This document shows, piece by piece, positions 1 to 8,216 of a stretch of 17,717 bases of DNA. The notes beneath the pieces were generated by a model. That model saw only the letters and a list, made by a program, of their open reading frames with translations. It was not told the origin of the DNA and ran no database searches. Both the position numbers and the translations under genes were made by a program. The stretch's first letter is position 1; the number at the start of each line of letters is the position of its first letter. Source of the stretch: an uncultured Clostridium sp. (GTDB lineage: Bacteria > Bacillota > Clostridia > Clostridiales > Clostridiaceae); contig CAKVFO010000070.1 of assembly GCA_934746785.1 (NCBI GenBank), forward strand, positions 1 through 17,717. Reading direction: 5' to 3'.

Positions 1-2
1 AT

Positions 3-569
3 GATAGGGTGTATTTCAACAGTGTGGCTAATAAATGGGATTCTATGCATAGCTTTGATGAGGAAAAGATAAAAGAAATATTAGATATTTCTAATATAAA
101 AGAGGAAGCTAAAATACTTGATGTGGCAACTGGAACAGGGGTACTTATAAAATATTTATTAGAGAAGATGCCAAGGAAGATTATTGCTGTTGATATGGCA
201 GAAAAGATGATTGAGGTTGCTAAGAAGAAGTATAGCAATAAAGAAGTTGAATTTAAGGCTATTGATGTTATGGATTATACTGAAGATGGTTTTGATTATA
301 TTTTTCTTTATTCTGCTTATCCTCATTTTAAGGATAAGAATAGACTTATTAATCATTTATCCAGCATGCTTAATAAGGGGGGAAAACTTGTTATAGCTCA
401 TTCAAATTCTAGAGAAGAAATTAATAGGATCCATAAGGGAAAAGAAGAGTTTAAAGATGCTATTCTTATGCCTATTAAGGATACTGTTAAAGTTATAGAA
501 AAGTATTTAGATATAGATACGTATGTAGATAATTCTGAAATGTATTATATATCTGCTGTAAGAAGGTAA
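3..569 (+). CDS. Class I SAM-dependent methyltransferase (5' end probably outside the window)
   Basis: The protein transfers a methyl group from S-adenosylmethionine; the acceptor cannot be told from the sequence. It shows a Rossmann-fold motif I (ILDVATGTG, about residues 36-44 counted from the GTG at base 9), an acidic motif II end (IIAVDMAEKM), and a later strand FDYIFLYSAYPHF followed by LNKGGKLVIAHS, which is the usual order for a class I methyltransferase. The reading frame is open back to the first bases (GAT AGG GTG TAT), and the reading DRVYFNSVANKWDSM resembles the start of related enzymes, so the true start is probably just upstream. The GTG at base 9 is the only start inside the window and has no visible ribosome binding site. 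The gene stands apart from the ABC genes downstream, which are separated by a terminator. Confidence 0.8.
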   Translation, partial: DRVYFNSVANKWDSMHSFDEEKIKEILDISNIKEEAKILDVATGTGVLIKYLLEKMPRKIIAVDMAEKMIEVAKKKYSNKEVEFKAIDVMDYTEDGFDYIFLYSAYPHFKDKNRLINHLSSMLNKGGKLVIAHSNSREEINRIHKGKEEFKDAILMPIKDTVKVIEKYLDIDTYVDNSEMYYISAVRR

Positions 570-616
570 GAGGAATGTAGATGTAAGACTTTCCTTTATA
601 GCAAGTGTATTTTTCT

Positions 617-697
617 TGAGAGTTTATCTCTAATCTTAGTTGCAACAGAATGCAGGAATGAAGGAGGAAATTCTGAATGGTAAACTCTCAGAATTTC
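617..697 (+). other. Intergenic RNA fold with two mutually exclusive stems
   Basis: TGAGAGTTTA (617-626) is a perfect complement of TAAACTCTCA (681-690), giving a 10-bp closing stem. Inside it CAGAAT (646-651) pairs with ATTCTG (670-675). A competing 9-bp stem joins GAAATTCTG (667-675) to CAGAATTTC (689-697). The two arrangements share bases 670-675 and 689-690 and cannot form together. An intrinsic terminator lies about 50 nt downstream. This is the layout of a regulatory leader, but it matches no riboswitch class that I recognise, and no folding energy was computed. Confidence 0.45.
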
Positions 698-745
698 GTA
701 GGGATTATATATTTTAATTACAAATTTTTATTTCTATTTATTCAG

Positions 746-775
746 CCTAAGGCAGTTAATTGTCTTAGGATTTTT
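746..775 (+). terminator. Intrinsic terminator upstream of the ABC transporter operon
   Basis: CCTAAGGCA (746-754) and TGTCTTAGG (761-769) form a 9-bp stem with one G-U pair and a 6-nt loop, followed by ATTTTT. It ends either the methyltransferase transcript or the transcript of the folded element at 617-697. The rest of the 570-886 gap is AT-rich, with no convincing gene and no clear promoter. Confidence 0.75.
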
Positions 776-886
776 AACTTATCATTCTAAAAAACATCTA
801 CTATAATTAAATTAAACTTAAAAAATGTAATATTATATAGAAAATGTAAAAGTTATTTGATATTATCTTCTTGAAAGGATGATGGT

Positions 887-1588
887 ATGAAATTAGTTTT
901 AGAGGATGTTAAGAAGAGTTTTGATAGTAAAGAAGTTTTAAAAGGAGCTAGTTTTTCTTTTGAAAAGGGAAAGATATATGGTCTTTTAGGGAGAAATGGT
1001 GCTGGAAAAACTACGCTTTTTAATTGTATTAGTAATGAGATAAAGTATGATGATGGCAGGATTTCTCTAGTAAAGGAAGGGCAGAGTGAGGATATTTATT
1101 ATGATAATATAGGTTATTGTTTTTCAGAACCAGTGCTTCCTGATTTTTTAACTGGGTATGAATTTATAAAGTTTTATCTTGATATTAATAAAGATAAGAT
1201 AGAAAATCCTTTAACTATAGGAGAGTATTTTAAGCTTATAGATTTTAAGAAGGAAGATGCTTTTAAGCTTATTAAAGATTATTCTCATGGAATGAAGAAT
1301 AAGATACAAATGCTTTTATTTATGATTTCAAGACCTCCTGTTATTTTACTTGACGAGCCTTTGACTTCGTTAGATGTTGTAGTAGCTTTAGAAATTAAGA
1401 ATTTATTAAAGAAGATAAAGAAGAACCACATTATAATTTTTTCTACTCATATATTGCAGCTTGCTACAGATTTATGTGATGAAATAGTTGTTTTAAATAA
1501 TGGGGAGCTTGAAGAGGTAGATAGCAGCATAATTCATGATAAAGATTTTGAGGACAGAATTATGGAAATATTAAAGGAGGTTGATTAA
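887..1588 (+). CDS. ABC transporter ATP-binding protein
   Basis: This cytoplasmic ATPase subunit powers the permease encoded next to it. The 233-residue protein has a Walker A motif GRNGAGKTT (residues 35-43), a diverged signature SHGMKNK (133-139) in place of LSGGQ, Walker B with catalytic Glu VILLDEP (152-158), D-loop SLD and H-loop STH (His188). The order and length are typical of stand-alone exporter-type ATPases (CcmA-like, as in antibiotic or bacteriocin immunity transporters). AAAGGA (874-879) lies 7 nt before the ATG and fixes the start. The stop codon overlaps the next start as TAATG, so the two genes are translationally coupled. The substrate is unknown; the SHGMK signature is common in this exporter class and is not a sign of decay. 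Confidence 0.93.
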   Translation: MKLVLEDVKKSFDSKEVLKGASFSFEKGKIYGLLGRNGAGKTTLFNCISNEIKYDDGRISLVKEGQSEDIYYDNIGYCFSEPVLPDFLTGYEFIKFYLDINKDKIENPLTIGEYFKLIDFKKEDAFKLIKDYSHGMKNKIQMLLFMISRPPVILLDEPLTSLDVVVALEIKNLLKKIKKNHIIIFSTHILQLATDLCDEIVVLNNGELEEVDSSIIHDKDFEDRIMEILKEVD

Positions 1589-3171
1589 TGTTTACTATAT
1601 TTATGACCTCTTTAAGATATTCTTTTACGGAGAAAGCCAATAAGACTTTATATAATTTAAATAAGCTTCCTTTTTTAAAGAAAATAATAGGGGATAGATT
1701 TTATCAGTCAACAGAAGGTAAAAATGCATTTGGAATAATAGGATTTATCTTTAATCTTATAGGAAAATTTTTTGGATATGTACTACTAATTTTTTTAGGA
1801 ACTGTTCTGCCAGCTCAGCTTATTAATAAGTATATGGGATATGGCCCTGAGGAAACGGTACAGCTTCAGATCTTATTTGTAATAAATGTATGTACATCTT
1901 TTTTAATATCTTCTATTTTTAATAGTGATAATGCTGACTATAATATGATTAAGCTTATGAGAGTAAATCCTAAAGAATATTATTTGAGTAAGATTACTAT
2001 AGGAATACAAGATGATATTTTATTTCTTATAGCATTATATATATTTAAAATTAGCAATCCTATATTTTTAACATTAGAATTTATAGCTATTAGTATTTTA
2101 GGAGAATATGTACAGATATTTTTATTTGATAAGTTTGGATTTATCTTATGTAAAACAAAGGCAGTGAACATAATTCTTTGGATTTTTTCTATAGTTGCAG
2201 GATATATTCCATGCATTTTTGGATTAATATATGACTTTAACATAGTAATTGAGAGTCCTATATTTTTAATAGCATCTATCATTATGGCATTAATATCTTT
2301 TATTCAGATGAAGAAATATAATGGATATAAGGATATAGTATTAAATATAAATTTAAAGTCATCAGTAATTGGAAATATAGAAGAGCTAAATAGTGACATT
2401 ACTTTTGGTGATGTCAAAATATCTAATGTAGAAGGGAAGCTTTTAGATTCAAGCCAGTTTAGTAATAAGACAGGCTATGAATATTTAAATTCTATATTCT
2501 TTTTTAGAAATAGCAAACTTGTAAAAAGAGCTATAAAGTTTAAGTGTATATTGATAACAATTGTAATGATTATTTTAATAGTAATAACTCTTATTACAAA
2601 AGATGAAGTTGAAGAAACCTTTGATTTTATAAAGAATTGTTCGCCATATTTATTTTTTATTATGTATTTTATCTCTTCAACAGAAAGGCTATGTAAAGCA
2701 ATGTTTTTTAATTGTGATCTTTCTCTTTTAAGATATGGTTTTTATAAAAGGGAGGAAGATATTTTAAAGAATTTTAAAAGCAGACTTAAAAAGATGTTAT
2801 TTTATAATTCGATTCCTACTTTTACGTTGGTTATACAACTTAGTATATTAGTTTTTATAATGGGGAAAGGCGGACAATTTATAGAGGTAATTCCTATATT
2901 AATTTCCATAGTATCATTATCAGGATTTTTTACTTTATATGGGGTATTTATGTATTATATTCTTCAGCCATATACTAAGAGTTTAGAAGTGAAAAATCCA
3001 GTTTTTAGTATTTGTAATTTTATAATTTTTGTTATAAGTTATGCATGTTTAAAAATAAAAACAGCATCGTATATATTTACTTTAGCAATTATAGTAGTGA
3101 CTTTAATTTTTATACCAATATCAATATTTTGTATATATAAGTATGCACCTAAAACATTTAAATTAAAATAA
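1588..3171 (+). CDS. ABC transporter permease, 12 predicted membrane segments
   Basis: This 527-residue membrane protein is the likely partner of the ATPase before it: the genes overlap by one base, and AAAGGAGG (1573-1580) inside the ATPase gene is its ribosome binding site. I count about 12 hydrophobic segments, six in the first half and six in the second, separated by a hydrophilic stretch of roughly 80 residues (around KKYNGYKDIV to NSKLVKR). This arrangement suggests a fused two-times-six permease for an exporter. There is no signal peptide and no recognised substrate-binding domain. I do not recognise the subfamily by motif, and its substrate is unknown. The gene ends the operon; a promoter for dapA follows within 50 bases. 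Confidence 0.8.
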   Translation: MFTIFMTSLRYSFTEKANKTLYNLNKLPFLKKIIGDRFYQSTEGKNAFGIIGFIFNLIGKFFGYVLLIFLGTVLPAQLINKYMGYGPEETVQLQILFVINVCTSFLISSIFNSDNADYNMIKLMRVNPKEYYLSKITIGIQDDILFLIALYIFKISNPIFLTLEFIAISILGEYVQIFLFDKFGFILCKTKAVNIILWIFSIVAGYIPCIFGLIYDFNIVIESPIFLIASIIMALISFIQMKKYNGYKDIVLNINLKSSVIGNIEELNSDITFGDVKISNVEGKLLDSSQFSNKTGYEYLNSIFFFRNSKLVKRAIKFKCILITIVMIILIVITLITKDEVEETFDFIKNCSPYLFFIMYFISSTERLCKAMFFNCDLSLLRYGFYKREEDILKNFKSRLKKMLFYNSIPTFTLVIQLSILVFIMGKGGQFIEVIPILISIVSLSGFFTLYGVFMYYILQPYTKSLEVKNPVFSICNFIIFVISYACLKIKTASYIFTLAIIVVTLIFIPISIFCIYKYAPKTFKLK

Positions 3172-3216
3172 GATAATTTTACTAAAAAAACTTATTATCG
3201 TAATAAAAATATAAAT

Positions 3217-3245
3217 TTGACATAAAATAAAAAAAGAGTTAATAT
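3217..3245 (+). promoter_or_regulatory. Sigma-A type promoter for dapA
   Basis: A perfect -35 TTGACA (3217-3222) is separated by 17 bases from a -10 TAATAT (3240-3245, 4 of 6 matches). Transcription from here would begin about 20 bases before the lysine riboswitch. Confidence 0.7.
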
Positions 3246-3267
3246 AGATAAAGTAACAAAATTAATA

Positions 3268-3433
3268 AAAAGGTAGAGGCGCTATTAATAAAGAGTAACC
3301 TATTTAAGCGGGCACGTGTTTTAAAAAATAGATGAAAGGTATGATAGCCGAAGGGTAAAAGCTTAATGCAGAGAGTTTATTCTGGGTATGTATAGAACAT
3401 ATACATAACTGTCACGTAAGTGGAGGGCTACAA
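3268..3433 (+). promoter_or_regulatory. Lysine riboswitch (L box)
   Basis: The stretch carries the L-box signature elements in order: AGGTAGAGGCGC at the 5' side of P1/P2 (3271-3282), GATGAAAGGT (3331-3340), AGCCGAAGGG (3346-3355), a CTGTCAC segment (about 3409-3415) and the closing GTGGAGGGCTAC (3420-3431). GTAG near the start pairs with CTAC at the end to close P1. Bound lysine in this class favours the downstream terminator, which lowers expression of lysine-pathway genes. The gene it precedes is the first committed step of lysine synthesis, which fits. Confidence 0.93.
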
Positions 3434-3467
3434 TTTTAAAGACAATAATTGTTTAAGAAGAGTTTAG

Positions 3468-3502
3468 TCCATCATATATATTTTATGATGGATTTTATTT
3501 TT
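3468..3502 (+). terminator. Riboswitch-controlled intrinsic terminator
   Basis: TCCATCATA (3468-3476) and TATGATGGA (3484-3492) form a perfect 9-bp stem, followed by TTTTATTTTT. It lies between the lysine aptamer and dapA, as expected for the expression platform of an L box that acts on transcription. Confidence 0.88.
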
Positions 3503-3544
3503 AAGCATGAGCCCTTACCTGTATATAGATGGAGGTAAGAAAAA

Positions 3545-4405
3545 ATGAAAATAGAAGGAATATGGTTGCCAGTAGTAACGCCATTTAAGAACGGAGAATT
3601 AGATTTAGAATCTTATGAAAGATTATTAAATCATTATATTAATGAAGGAGTTACGGGAATTATGCCTCTTGCAACAACAGGAGAAACACCAACTTTAACA
3701 GATTTAGAATATGATAAGGTATTAGATAAGACTGTTGAAGTATGTAAGGGTAAAGTATATGTTTTTCCAGGGGTTGGAGGAAACAATACTAAGGCAGTTA
3801 TTGAAAAGTTAAAATCTGTTGAAAAGCATGGAGTAGATGGAATTCTTTCTGTAAGCCCATATTATAATAGACCAGATCAAAGAGGGATTTATGAACATTT
3901 TAATGCTATATCTGAAAGTACAGATCTTGATATAGTTTTATATAACATTCCATATAGAACTGGAAGAAACATGGAGAATAAAACTTTATTTAAGCTAGGT
4001 GAAAAGAAAAATATTGTTGGAGTAAAGGATGCATCAGGAGATTTTAATAAGACTATTGATCTTTTAATGAATAGACCAGATAACTTCAGCGTATTATCAG
4101 GTGAAGATTTATATTTTTATAACTCAATGTTATTAGGAGGAGAAGGTGGAGTGATGGCTTCAGCTCATATTAACACTAAGAACTTTATTAAAGTTTATAA
4201 TGATATAAAGAATAATGATTATAAGAAAGCTCTTGAAACTTGGAAGGGATTAACTAAGATGATTCCATTATTATTTAAGGAACCAAATCCAACTCCAATT
4301 AAGTACCTATTATATAAGAAGGGACTTATAGATTCAGGAGAAGTAAGACTTCCTTTAGTTGAAATAAGTGATGAGCTTAAAAAGGAATTAGAATTTTTAG
4401 TTTAA
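3545..4405 (+). CDS. dapA: 4-hydroxy-tetrahydrodipicolinate synthase (dihydrodipicolinate synthase)
   Basis: The enzyme condenses pyruvate with aspartate semialdehyde, the first committed step of lysine and diaminopimelate synthesis, in the cytoplasm. The 286-residue protein has the family's residues at the same numbers as the E. coli enzyme: Schiff-base Lys161 in VGVKDASGD, Tyr133 in LYNIPYRTG, Arg138, Thr44-Thr45 in ATTGETPTL and Tyr107 in SPYYNRP. Length is close to the usual 290. GGAGGT (3531-3536) lies 8 nt before the ATG. The lysine riboswitch directly upstream supports a role in lysine synthesis, as against the related N-acetylneuraminate lyase or KDG aldolase families. The gene is monocistronic, bounded by a strong terminator. 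It may be one of several dapA copies in the genome. Confidence 0.95.
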   Translation: MKIEGIWLPVVTPFKNGELDLESYERLLNHYINEGVTGIMPLATTGETPTLTDLEYDKVLDKTVEVCKGKVYVFPGVGGNNTKAVIEKLKSVEKHGVDGILSVSPYYNRPDQRGIYEHFNAISESTDLDIVLYNIPYRTGRNMENKTLFKLGEKKNIVGVKDASGDFNKTIDLLMNRPDNFSVLSGEDLYFYNSMLLGGEGGVMASAHINTKNFIKVYNDIKNNDYKKALETWKGLTKMIPLLFKEPNPTPIKYLLYKKGLIDSGEVRLPLVEISDELKKELEFLV

Positions 4406-4426
4406 AATCAATTAAAATACACTCTT

Positions 4427-4463
4427 AAAATAGATAGTAAAGTTTTTTACTATCTATTTTTTT
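4427..4463. terminator. Bidirectional terminator between convergent genes
   Basis: AAAATAGATAGTAAA (4427-4441) and TTTACTATCTATTTT (4446-4460) form a perfect 15-bp stem with a 4-nt loop, with A and T tracts on the two sides. It can stop dapA on the plus strand and the minus-strand gene, whose final codons it overlaps. Confidence 0.88.
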
Positions 4464-4981
4464 AAATCCTCTTCTCCTATTAAATTATGAAGTTTAGCAA
4501 GTTCTTTATATAGATTTAGATTTTTATCTGTATCTATAAAACATGGAAAAGTCATATTATAATTTCCCCATATAGTTAAAGGCAGCTTTGTAAAATAAAA
4601 TGTAACAAAAAATACTTCATGTGTATTAAGCCTTGTTAAAAAGGGAATTAGTGATTTATCAGTAATTTTATAATAAGGTTCATTATGATTTAAATTAATA
4701 TGTTTCATAATTATTTCTTTATCATCTAGGCAGCAGATATTTAAAAGATTTTCTTTATCAGACTTATCTAAGTTGTTTAAATACAAGTCTACATAAGCCT
4801 CATTATTATTTAGTTCAAAAACTTCTGTTAAAAAGTTTATAATTGCTGTTTCAGCATTTTCAAGATTTTGTCCTTTAATTTCAAAGCTTTTATAATTATT
4901 AAAACCATCTAAAATACTAGTGAATCTTATAGATACGTTTTCTTTGAATACTGAGCTATTAATAGGAATTAAAGTTCTCAT
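4454..4981 (-). CDS. Protein of unknown function, 175 aa
   Basis: I do not recognise this protein. It is 175 residues, without signal peptide or membrane segment, so probably cytoplasmic. It is rich in Asn, Leu and Lys, with few Gly. A pair of cysteines (ICCLDDKE, about residues 82-83) and an aromatic patch (EVFFVTFYFTKLPLTIWGNYNMTFPCF) are the most marked features. The start is well supported: read on the minus strand, GGAGG lies about 6 nt before the ATG at 4981. An extended -10 (TGT TATAAT, minus strand, 5060-5052) lies about 70 bases upstream. It is transcribed toward dapA and shares its terminator. Codon and base use match the neighbours, so it looks like a real resident gene. Confidence 0.75.
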   Translation of the reverse strand: MRTLIPINSSVFKENVSIRFTSILDGFNNYKSFEIKGQNLENAETAIINFLTEVFELNNNEAYVDLYLNNLDKSDKENLLNICCLDDKEIIMKHINLNHNEPYYKITDKSLIPFLTRLNTHEVFFVTFYFTKLPLTIWGNYNMTFPCFIDTDKNLNLYKELAKLHNLIGEEDLKK

Positions 4982-5051
4982 GTTTTCCTCCTTACGATAG
5001 ATATTTTAAAGTATATTTAAGGAATATATTTCTAAGTTATATTCAAAAACA

Positions 5052-5060
5052 ATTATAACA
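5052..5060 (-). promoter_or_regulatory. Possible extended -10 promoter for the 175-aa gene
   Basis: On the minus strand this reads TGTTATAAT, an extended -10 (TGn followed by TATAAT). A TTTACA -35-like hexamer lies only 15 bases away, which is short, so recognition would rest on the extended -10. It sits in the divergent gap of about 210 bases before the chemoreceptor gene. Confidence 0.4.
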
Positions 5061-5195
5061 TAATCAATATTCTGTAAAATAACTTAATATAAAATAAAAT
5101 TAAATTTAATAAAAATAAAAAAACACTTAAGTTCTCTTGACGATTTTCGACAATTAACTAGTGAAGTTCAATAGAAAGAGGTTAAAAGAGTAAAT

Positions 5196-6674
5196 ATGAA
5201 TAGCTGGGATTTAAAAATAGTAAATAGACTTATAACAGTTCTTTCAATTGTATTAAATATGTCATGCGCATTAGGATATGTTTATGCATTAAAAGCTGGA
5301 AATAATTTAAGTCCAATAATGAATATTAGTATTATAATTTTAATAATTATCTTAACTGCATTACTAGTAGTGATGTATCGTAAAGATGGAGAAAGTGAAA
5401 AAATTAAGTATGTCTCTATAGTAGGTCATTTCTTTATTGATACTTTAGTATTATTAGCTGATACAGATTTAATTTTATTTACATATATGATAATAGTATC
5501 AATAATGTATATTATATATTTTGATTTAAAATTAATGAGAACTATAGCAATATATTTAATTGGCATAAATATATTTAATATATTCTACAAGTTATCTATA
5601 CTTAAGTTACCATTTGATAGTAAAATGATAATCGTAGTATCTATTAGTATATTTGTAGCATTATTCTTATACAAGGTAACAGAAGTAGCAATAATGTTTA
5701 ATAAAAAGTCAATAGAAAATATTAAGAATCAAGTTGAAAAACAAGATAGACTATATAAAAATGCTATGGAAGTTGCAAATACTTTAGAAGGAATGTCTGT
5801 AGATATTAGTGAAGTAGCTGAGAAGTTTATTCTAGCAACAAATGATGTAAGTTCAGAAATAGTTGAAATTAATGAAGCATCAAAAGTAAATAATTCAAAT
5901 TCAATAGAACAGTTAAATATGACAAAAGAAATGAAAAAAGAAATTGAAGAAGTAACTGTATCAATAGGAGATATGAATAGACAGGTTGATAATTGTAAGT
6001 CTAATGTAGATACAGGTTCAAATATTATGTTGACTCTTGATAAAACTGTAAATGATATAATTGCTCAAAATACTGTTATTTCACAATCTATTGAAAGATT
6101 AACTGAAGGATCTGAAAGAATTAAAGATATTAATAATTTTATAAAGAGTGTTGCAGAACAAACAGATTTATTAGCATTAAATGCATCAATTGAAGCTGCA
6201 AGAGCAGGAGAAGCAGGAAGAGGATTTTCTGTAGTAGCAGATGAAATAAGAAAGTTATCATTAAGTATAAATCAATCAATTGCTGAAGGTGATCAGGCAA
6301 TAGCTGTCATTATAAGTGATAATGAAGATATGAAGAATAGAATTTCAGGATTAACTAAGATAAATAATGTACAAGTTGATTTAATTGGAGATGTTAAAGA
6401 GAACTTTGAAAAGATTGAAACAAGTATTAATCAATTATCTGAAAGAGTTTCAGGGGTTAATTCAGGAACAAATGGTGTTTTAAATACTATAAATGTTATT
6501 ACAGATAAAATAGCTGACTTTACTGAAAAGAGTAATGATATTTTACTTAACGTAGAAAAAGCTAATACTATTTGTGAAGAAAATGTAGTGTTATCTAATA
6601 CATTAGAAGAGAGAATTCATACATTGAATGAAGTAAGTAGAAAGTTAAATAGTATGGAAGAGATAAGTGAATAA
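5196..6674 (+). CDS. Methyl-accepting chemotaxis protein with a membrane-embedded sensor
   Basis: This receptor would signal to the CheA/CheW kinase complex. The first 165 residues hold about six hydrophobic segments (roughly 10-30, 41-61, 71-88, 92-109, 114-132, 143-165) with only short connecting loops, so there is no sizeable extracellular ligand domain. A long coiled-coil region follows, and the hairpin tip at 318-356 (VAEQTDLLALNASIEAARAGEAGRGFSVVADEIRKLS-like, with the conserved E-x3-A-R-A-G-E-x-G-R-G-F-x-V-V-A-x-E core) is the CheA/CheW contact. No clear HAMP domain is visible after the last membrane segment. The 492-residue length suits a receptor with a short cytoplasmic arm. AAAGAGG (5176-5181) or AAGAG (5186-5190) may serve as ribosome binding site; both are imperfectly spaced. 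Ligand unknown. Confidence 0.93.
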   Translation: MNSWDLKIVNRLITVLSIVLNMSCALGYVYALKAGNNLSPIMNISIIILIIILTALLVVMYRKDGESEKIKYVSIVGHFFIDTLVLLADTDLILFTYMIIVSIMYIIYFDLKLMRTIAIYLIGINIFNIFYKLSILKLPFDSKMIIVVSISIFVALFLYKVTEVAIMFNKKSIENIKNQVEKQDRLYKNAMEVANTLEGMSVDISEVAEKFILATNDVSSEIVEINEASKVNNSNSIEQLNMTKEMKKEIEEVTVSIGDMNRQVDNCKSNVDTGSNIMLTLDKTVNDIIAQNTVISQSIERLTEGSERIKDINNFIKSVAEQTDLLALNASIEAARAGEAGRGFSVVADEIRKLSLSINQSIAEGDQAIAVIISDNEDMKNRISGLTKINNVQVDLIGDVKENFEKIETSINQLSERVSGVNSGTNGVLNTINVITDKIADFTEKSNDILLNVEKANTICEENVVLSNTLEERIHTLNEVSRKLNSMEEISE

Positions 6675-6684
6675 TTATAATTCT

Positions 6685-6716
6685 AAAAGCTGAGGGTTAA
6701 ATATCTCAGCTTTTAA
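6685..6716 (+). terminator. Intrinsic terminator after the chemoreceptor gene
   Basis: AAAAGCTGAG (6685-6694) pairs perfectly with CTCAGCTTTT (6705-6714) around a 10-nt loop. The T tract is short, but the symmetric A/T flanks are typical of terminators in this window. Confidence 0.78.
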
Positions 6717-6737
6717 ATTTATTTGTTAAAAATATTA

Positions 6738-6746
6738 TGATATAAT
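6738..6746 (+). promoter_or_regulatory. Extended -10 promoter for the MATE gene
   Basis: TGATATAAT is a TGn extended -10 with a perfect TATAAT, about 30 bases before the TTG start. No good -35 sits at the usual distance. Confidence 0.45.
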
Positions 6747-6777
6747 TTAAAAGCTAAAAAACTAAGGAGAAAAAGAT

Positions 6778-8139
6778 TTGAGAGTAGAAGATTACAATAC
6801 AAAAACAGTTTTTAAAATGTCTATCCCAATATTCATAGAAATGTTTCTGCAATTATTAGTAGGGAATATTGATCAGATGATGATAAGTCAATATTCAGAA
6901 AGCTCAGTTGCAGCTGTTGGTAATGCAAATCAGATAATAAATATAGTAATTATATTTCTAAATGTAATGTGTATAGCTACAACTATACTAGTTTCACAGT
7001 ATATTGGGTCAGGTAATAGAAAGAAGATTTCAGAGGTTTGTACAGTATCATTGTCCTTTATAGTGCTTTTAAGTGCAATAATAAGTGCAGTATTAATTTT
7101 ATTTGCAAGACCTATTTTTACAATGCTTAATGTACCAGCTAGTATATTAGATGAAACATGTAAGTATATAAAAATAATTGGAGGCTTTATAGTAATTCAA
7201 GGTTTATATTTAACAATAGCTTCAGCCCTTAGAAGTTATAAACTTATGAATGATGTTATGATAGCTTCTGTTATTATGAATGTTTTAAACATACTAGGTA
7301 ATGCAGTTTTAATTAATGGATTATTTGGAGCACCTAGACTTGGAATAGTTGGTGCAGCTATATCAACTAATATTAGTAAAGCAGTTGGTCTTATTATAGT
7401 GATTTTTATTTTAATAAAGAAGACAGATGCAAGAGTTAAGTTAAAGTATTTGAAGCCATTTCCAAAGAATACTTTAAAGCAAATGCTTCATATAGGACTT
7501 CCAACGGCAGGAGAAGAGCTTTCTTATAGTTTTTCTCAAATGGTTATATTAATGTTTATAAACCTTTTTGGAACATCTGTTATTGCAACTAAGGTTTATG
7601 CTAGTATGCTTGCAAATGTTGCCTATGTTTATACAATTTCAATTTCAGCTGCAACTCAGATTGTTATTGGATATTTTATAGGAGCTGACAGAATTGATAG
7701 GATAGAAGAAAGAGTATGGAGTACTATGAAAATATCCATATTGGTTTCATTATCAATAACAGTTTTAATTTATTTAAATAGTGATTTTATATTTGGAATA
7801 TTTACTGACAATATAGAAGTAATTACTCTTGGAAAGAAGATAATGTTTATAGAACTTATACTAGAGGTTGGACGTGCAGTGAATATAGTTATGACTAGAT
7901 GTCTCTTAGCAATAGGTGATATATATGTTCCAGCAGCTACAACTTTTGTATTTGCATGGGTAGTAGCTGTAGGGTTATCTTATATTCTAGGAGTTAAAAT
8001 GCAATATGGACTTGTTGGAATATGGGCGGCTATGTGTTTAGATGAAGTTATAAGAGCTGTTATATTCTCTTTAAGATTTAAAACTGGTGGATGGAAAAAA
8101 AGAATTAATAGAGTTGATACAGCAAAAGTTGTTGAATGA
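6778..8139 (+). CDS. MATE family multidrug/toxin efflux transporter
   Basis: This inner-membrane exporter of 453 residues would use a Na+ or H+ gradient to expel cationic or other small molecules. It has 12 hydrophobic segments in two similar halves. The first half carries family-like sequence (PIFIEMFLQLLVGNIDQMMISQYSESSVAAVGNANQI), and the second repeats it (HIGLPTAGEELSYSFSQMVILMFINLFGTSVIATKVYAS). The start is TTG at 6778: AAGGAGA (6764-6770) lies 7 nt upstream and there is no ATG that fits better. It is monocistronic, with its own promoter and a hairpin after the stop. The substrate cannot be told from the sequence. The family call is firm; subgroup (NorM- or DinF-like) is less so. Confidence 0.93.
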   Translation: MRVEDYNTKTVFKMSIPIFIEMFLQLLVGNIDQMMISQYSESSVAAVGNANQIINIVIIFLNVMCIATTILVSQYIGSGNRKKISEVCTVSLSFIVLLSAIISAVLILFARPIFTMLNVPASILDETCKYIKIIGGFIVIQGLYLTIASALRSYKLMNDVMIASVIMNVLNILGNAVLINGLFGAPRLGIVGAAISTNISKAVGLIIVIFILIKKTDARVKLKYLKPFPKNTLKQMLHIGLPTAGEELSYSFSQMVILMFINLFGTSVIATKVYASMLANVAYVYTISISAATQIVIGYFIGADRIDRIEERVWSTMKISILVSLSITVLIYLNSDFIFGIFTDNIEVITLGKKIMFIELILEVGRAVNIVMTRCLLAIGDIYVPAATTFVFAWVVAVGLSYILGVKMQYGLVGIWAAMCLDEVIRAVIFSLRFKTGGWKKRINRVDTAKVVE

Positions 8140-8156
8140 GAGCGGGCACTGATTAT

Positions 8157-8200
8157 AATTTGGAGCATAAAAATATTACTTCTATCCTCCAATTTTGCTT
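8157..8200 (+). terminator. Probable terminator after the MATE gene
   Basis: TTGGAG (8160-8165) pairs with CTCCAA (8187-8192) around a 21-nt loop and is followed by TTTTGCTTTT. The large loop makes it weaker than the other terminators here. Confidence 0.5.
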
Positions 8201-8216
8201 TTAGAACCTTTTGACA

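Noticed and set aside
643..717. Short frame ending GMKEEILNGKLSEFRRDYIF, faintly like the C-terminus of a tRNA-guanine transglycosylase
   Set aside because: About 25 codons only, no start signal, and it overlaps the complementary stems, which explain the sequence better.
1980..2282. 100-codon minus-strand frame inside the permease gene
   Set aside because: It is antisense to a conserved-length membrane protein gene and has no start signal or homology that I recognise.
5137..5142. TTGACG as -35 of a chemoreceptor promoter
   Set aside because: No acceptable -10 lies 16-18 bases downstream, and no motility sigma-factor promoter is visible.
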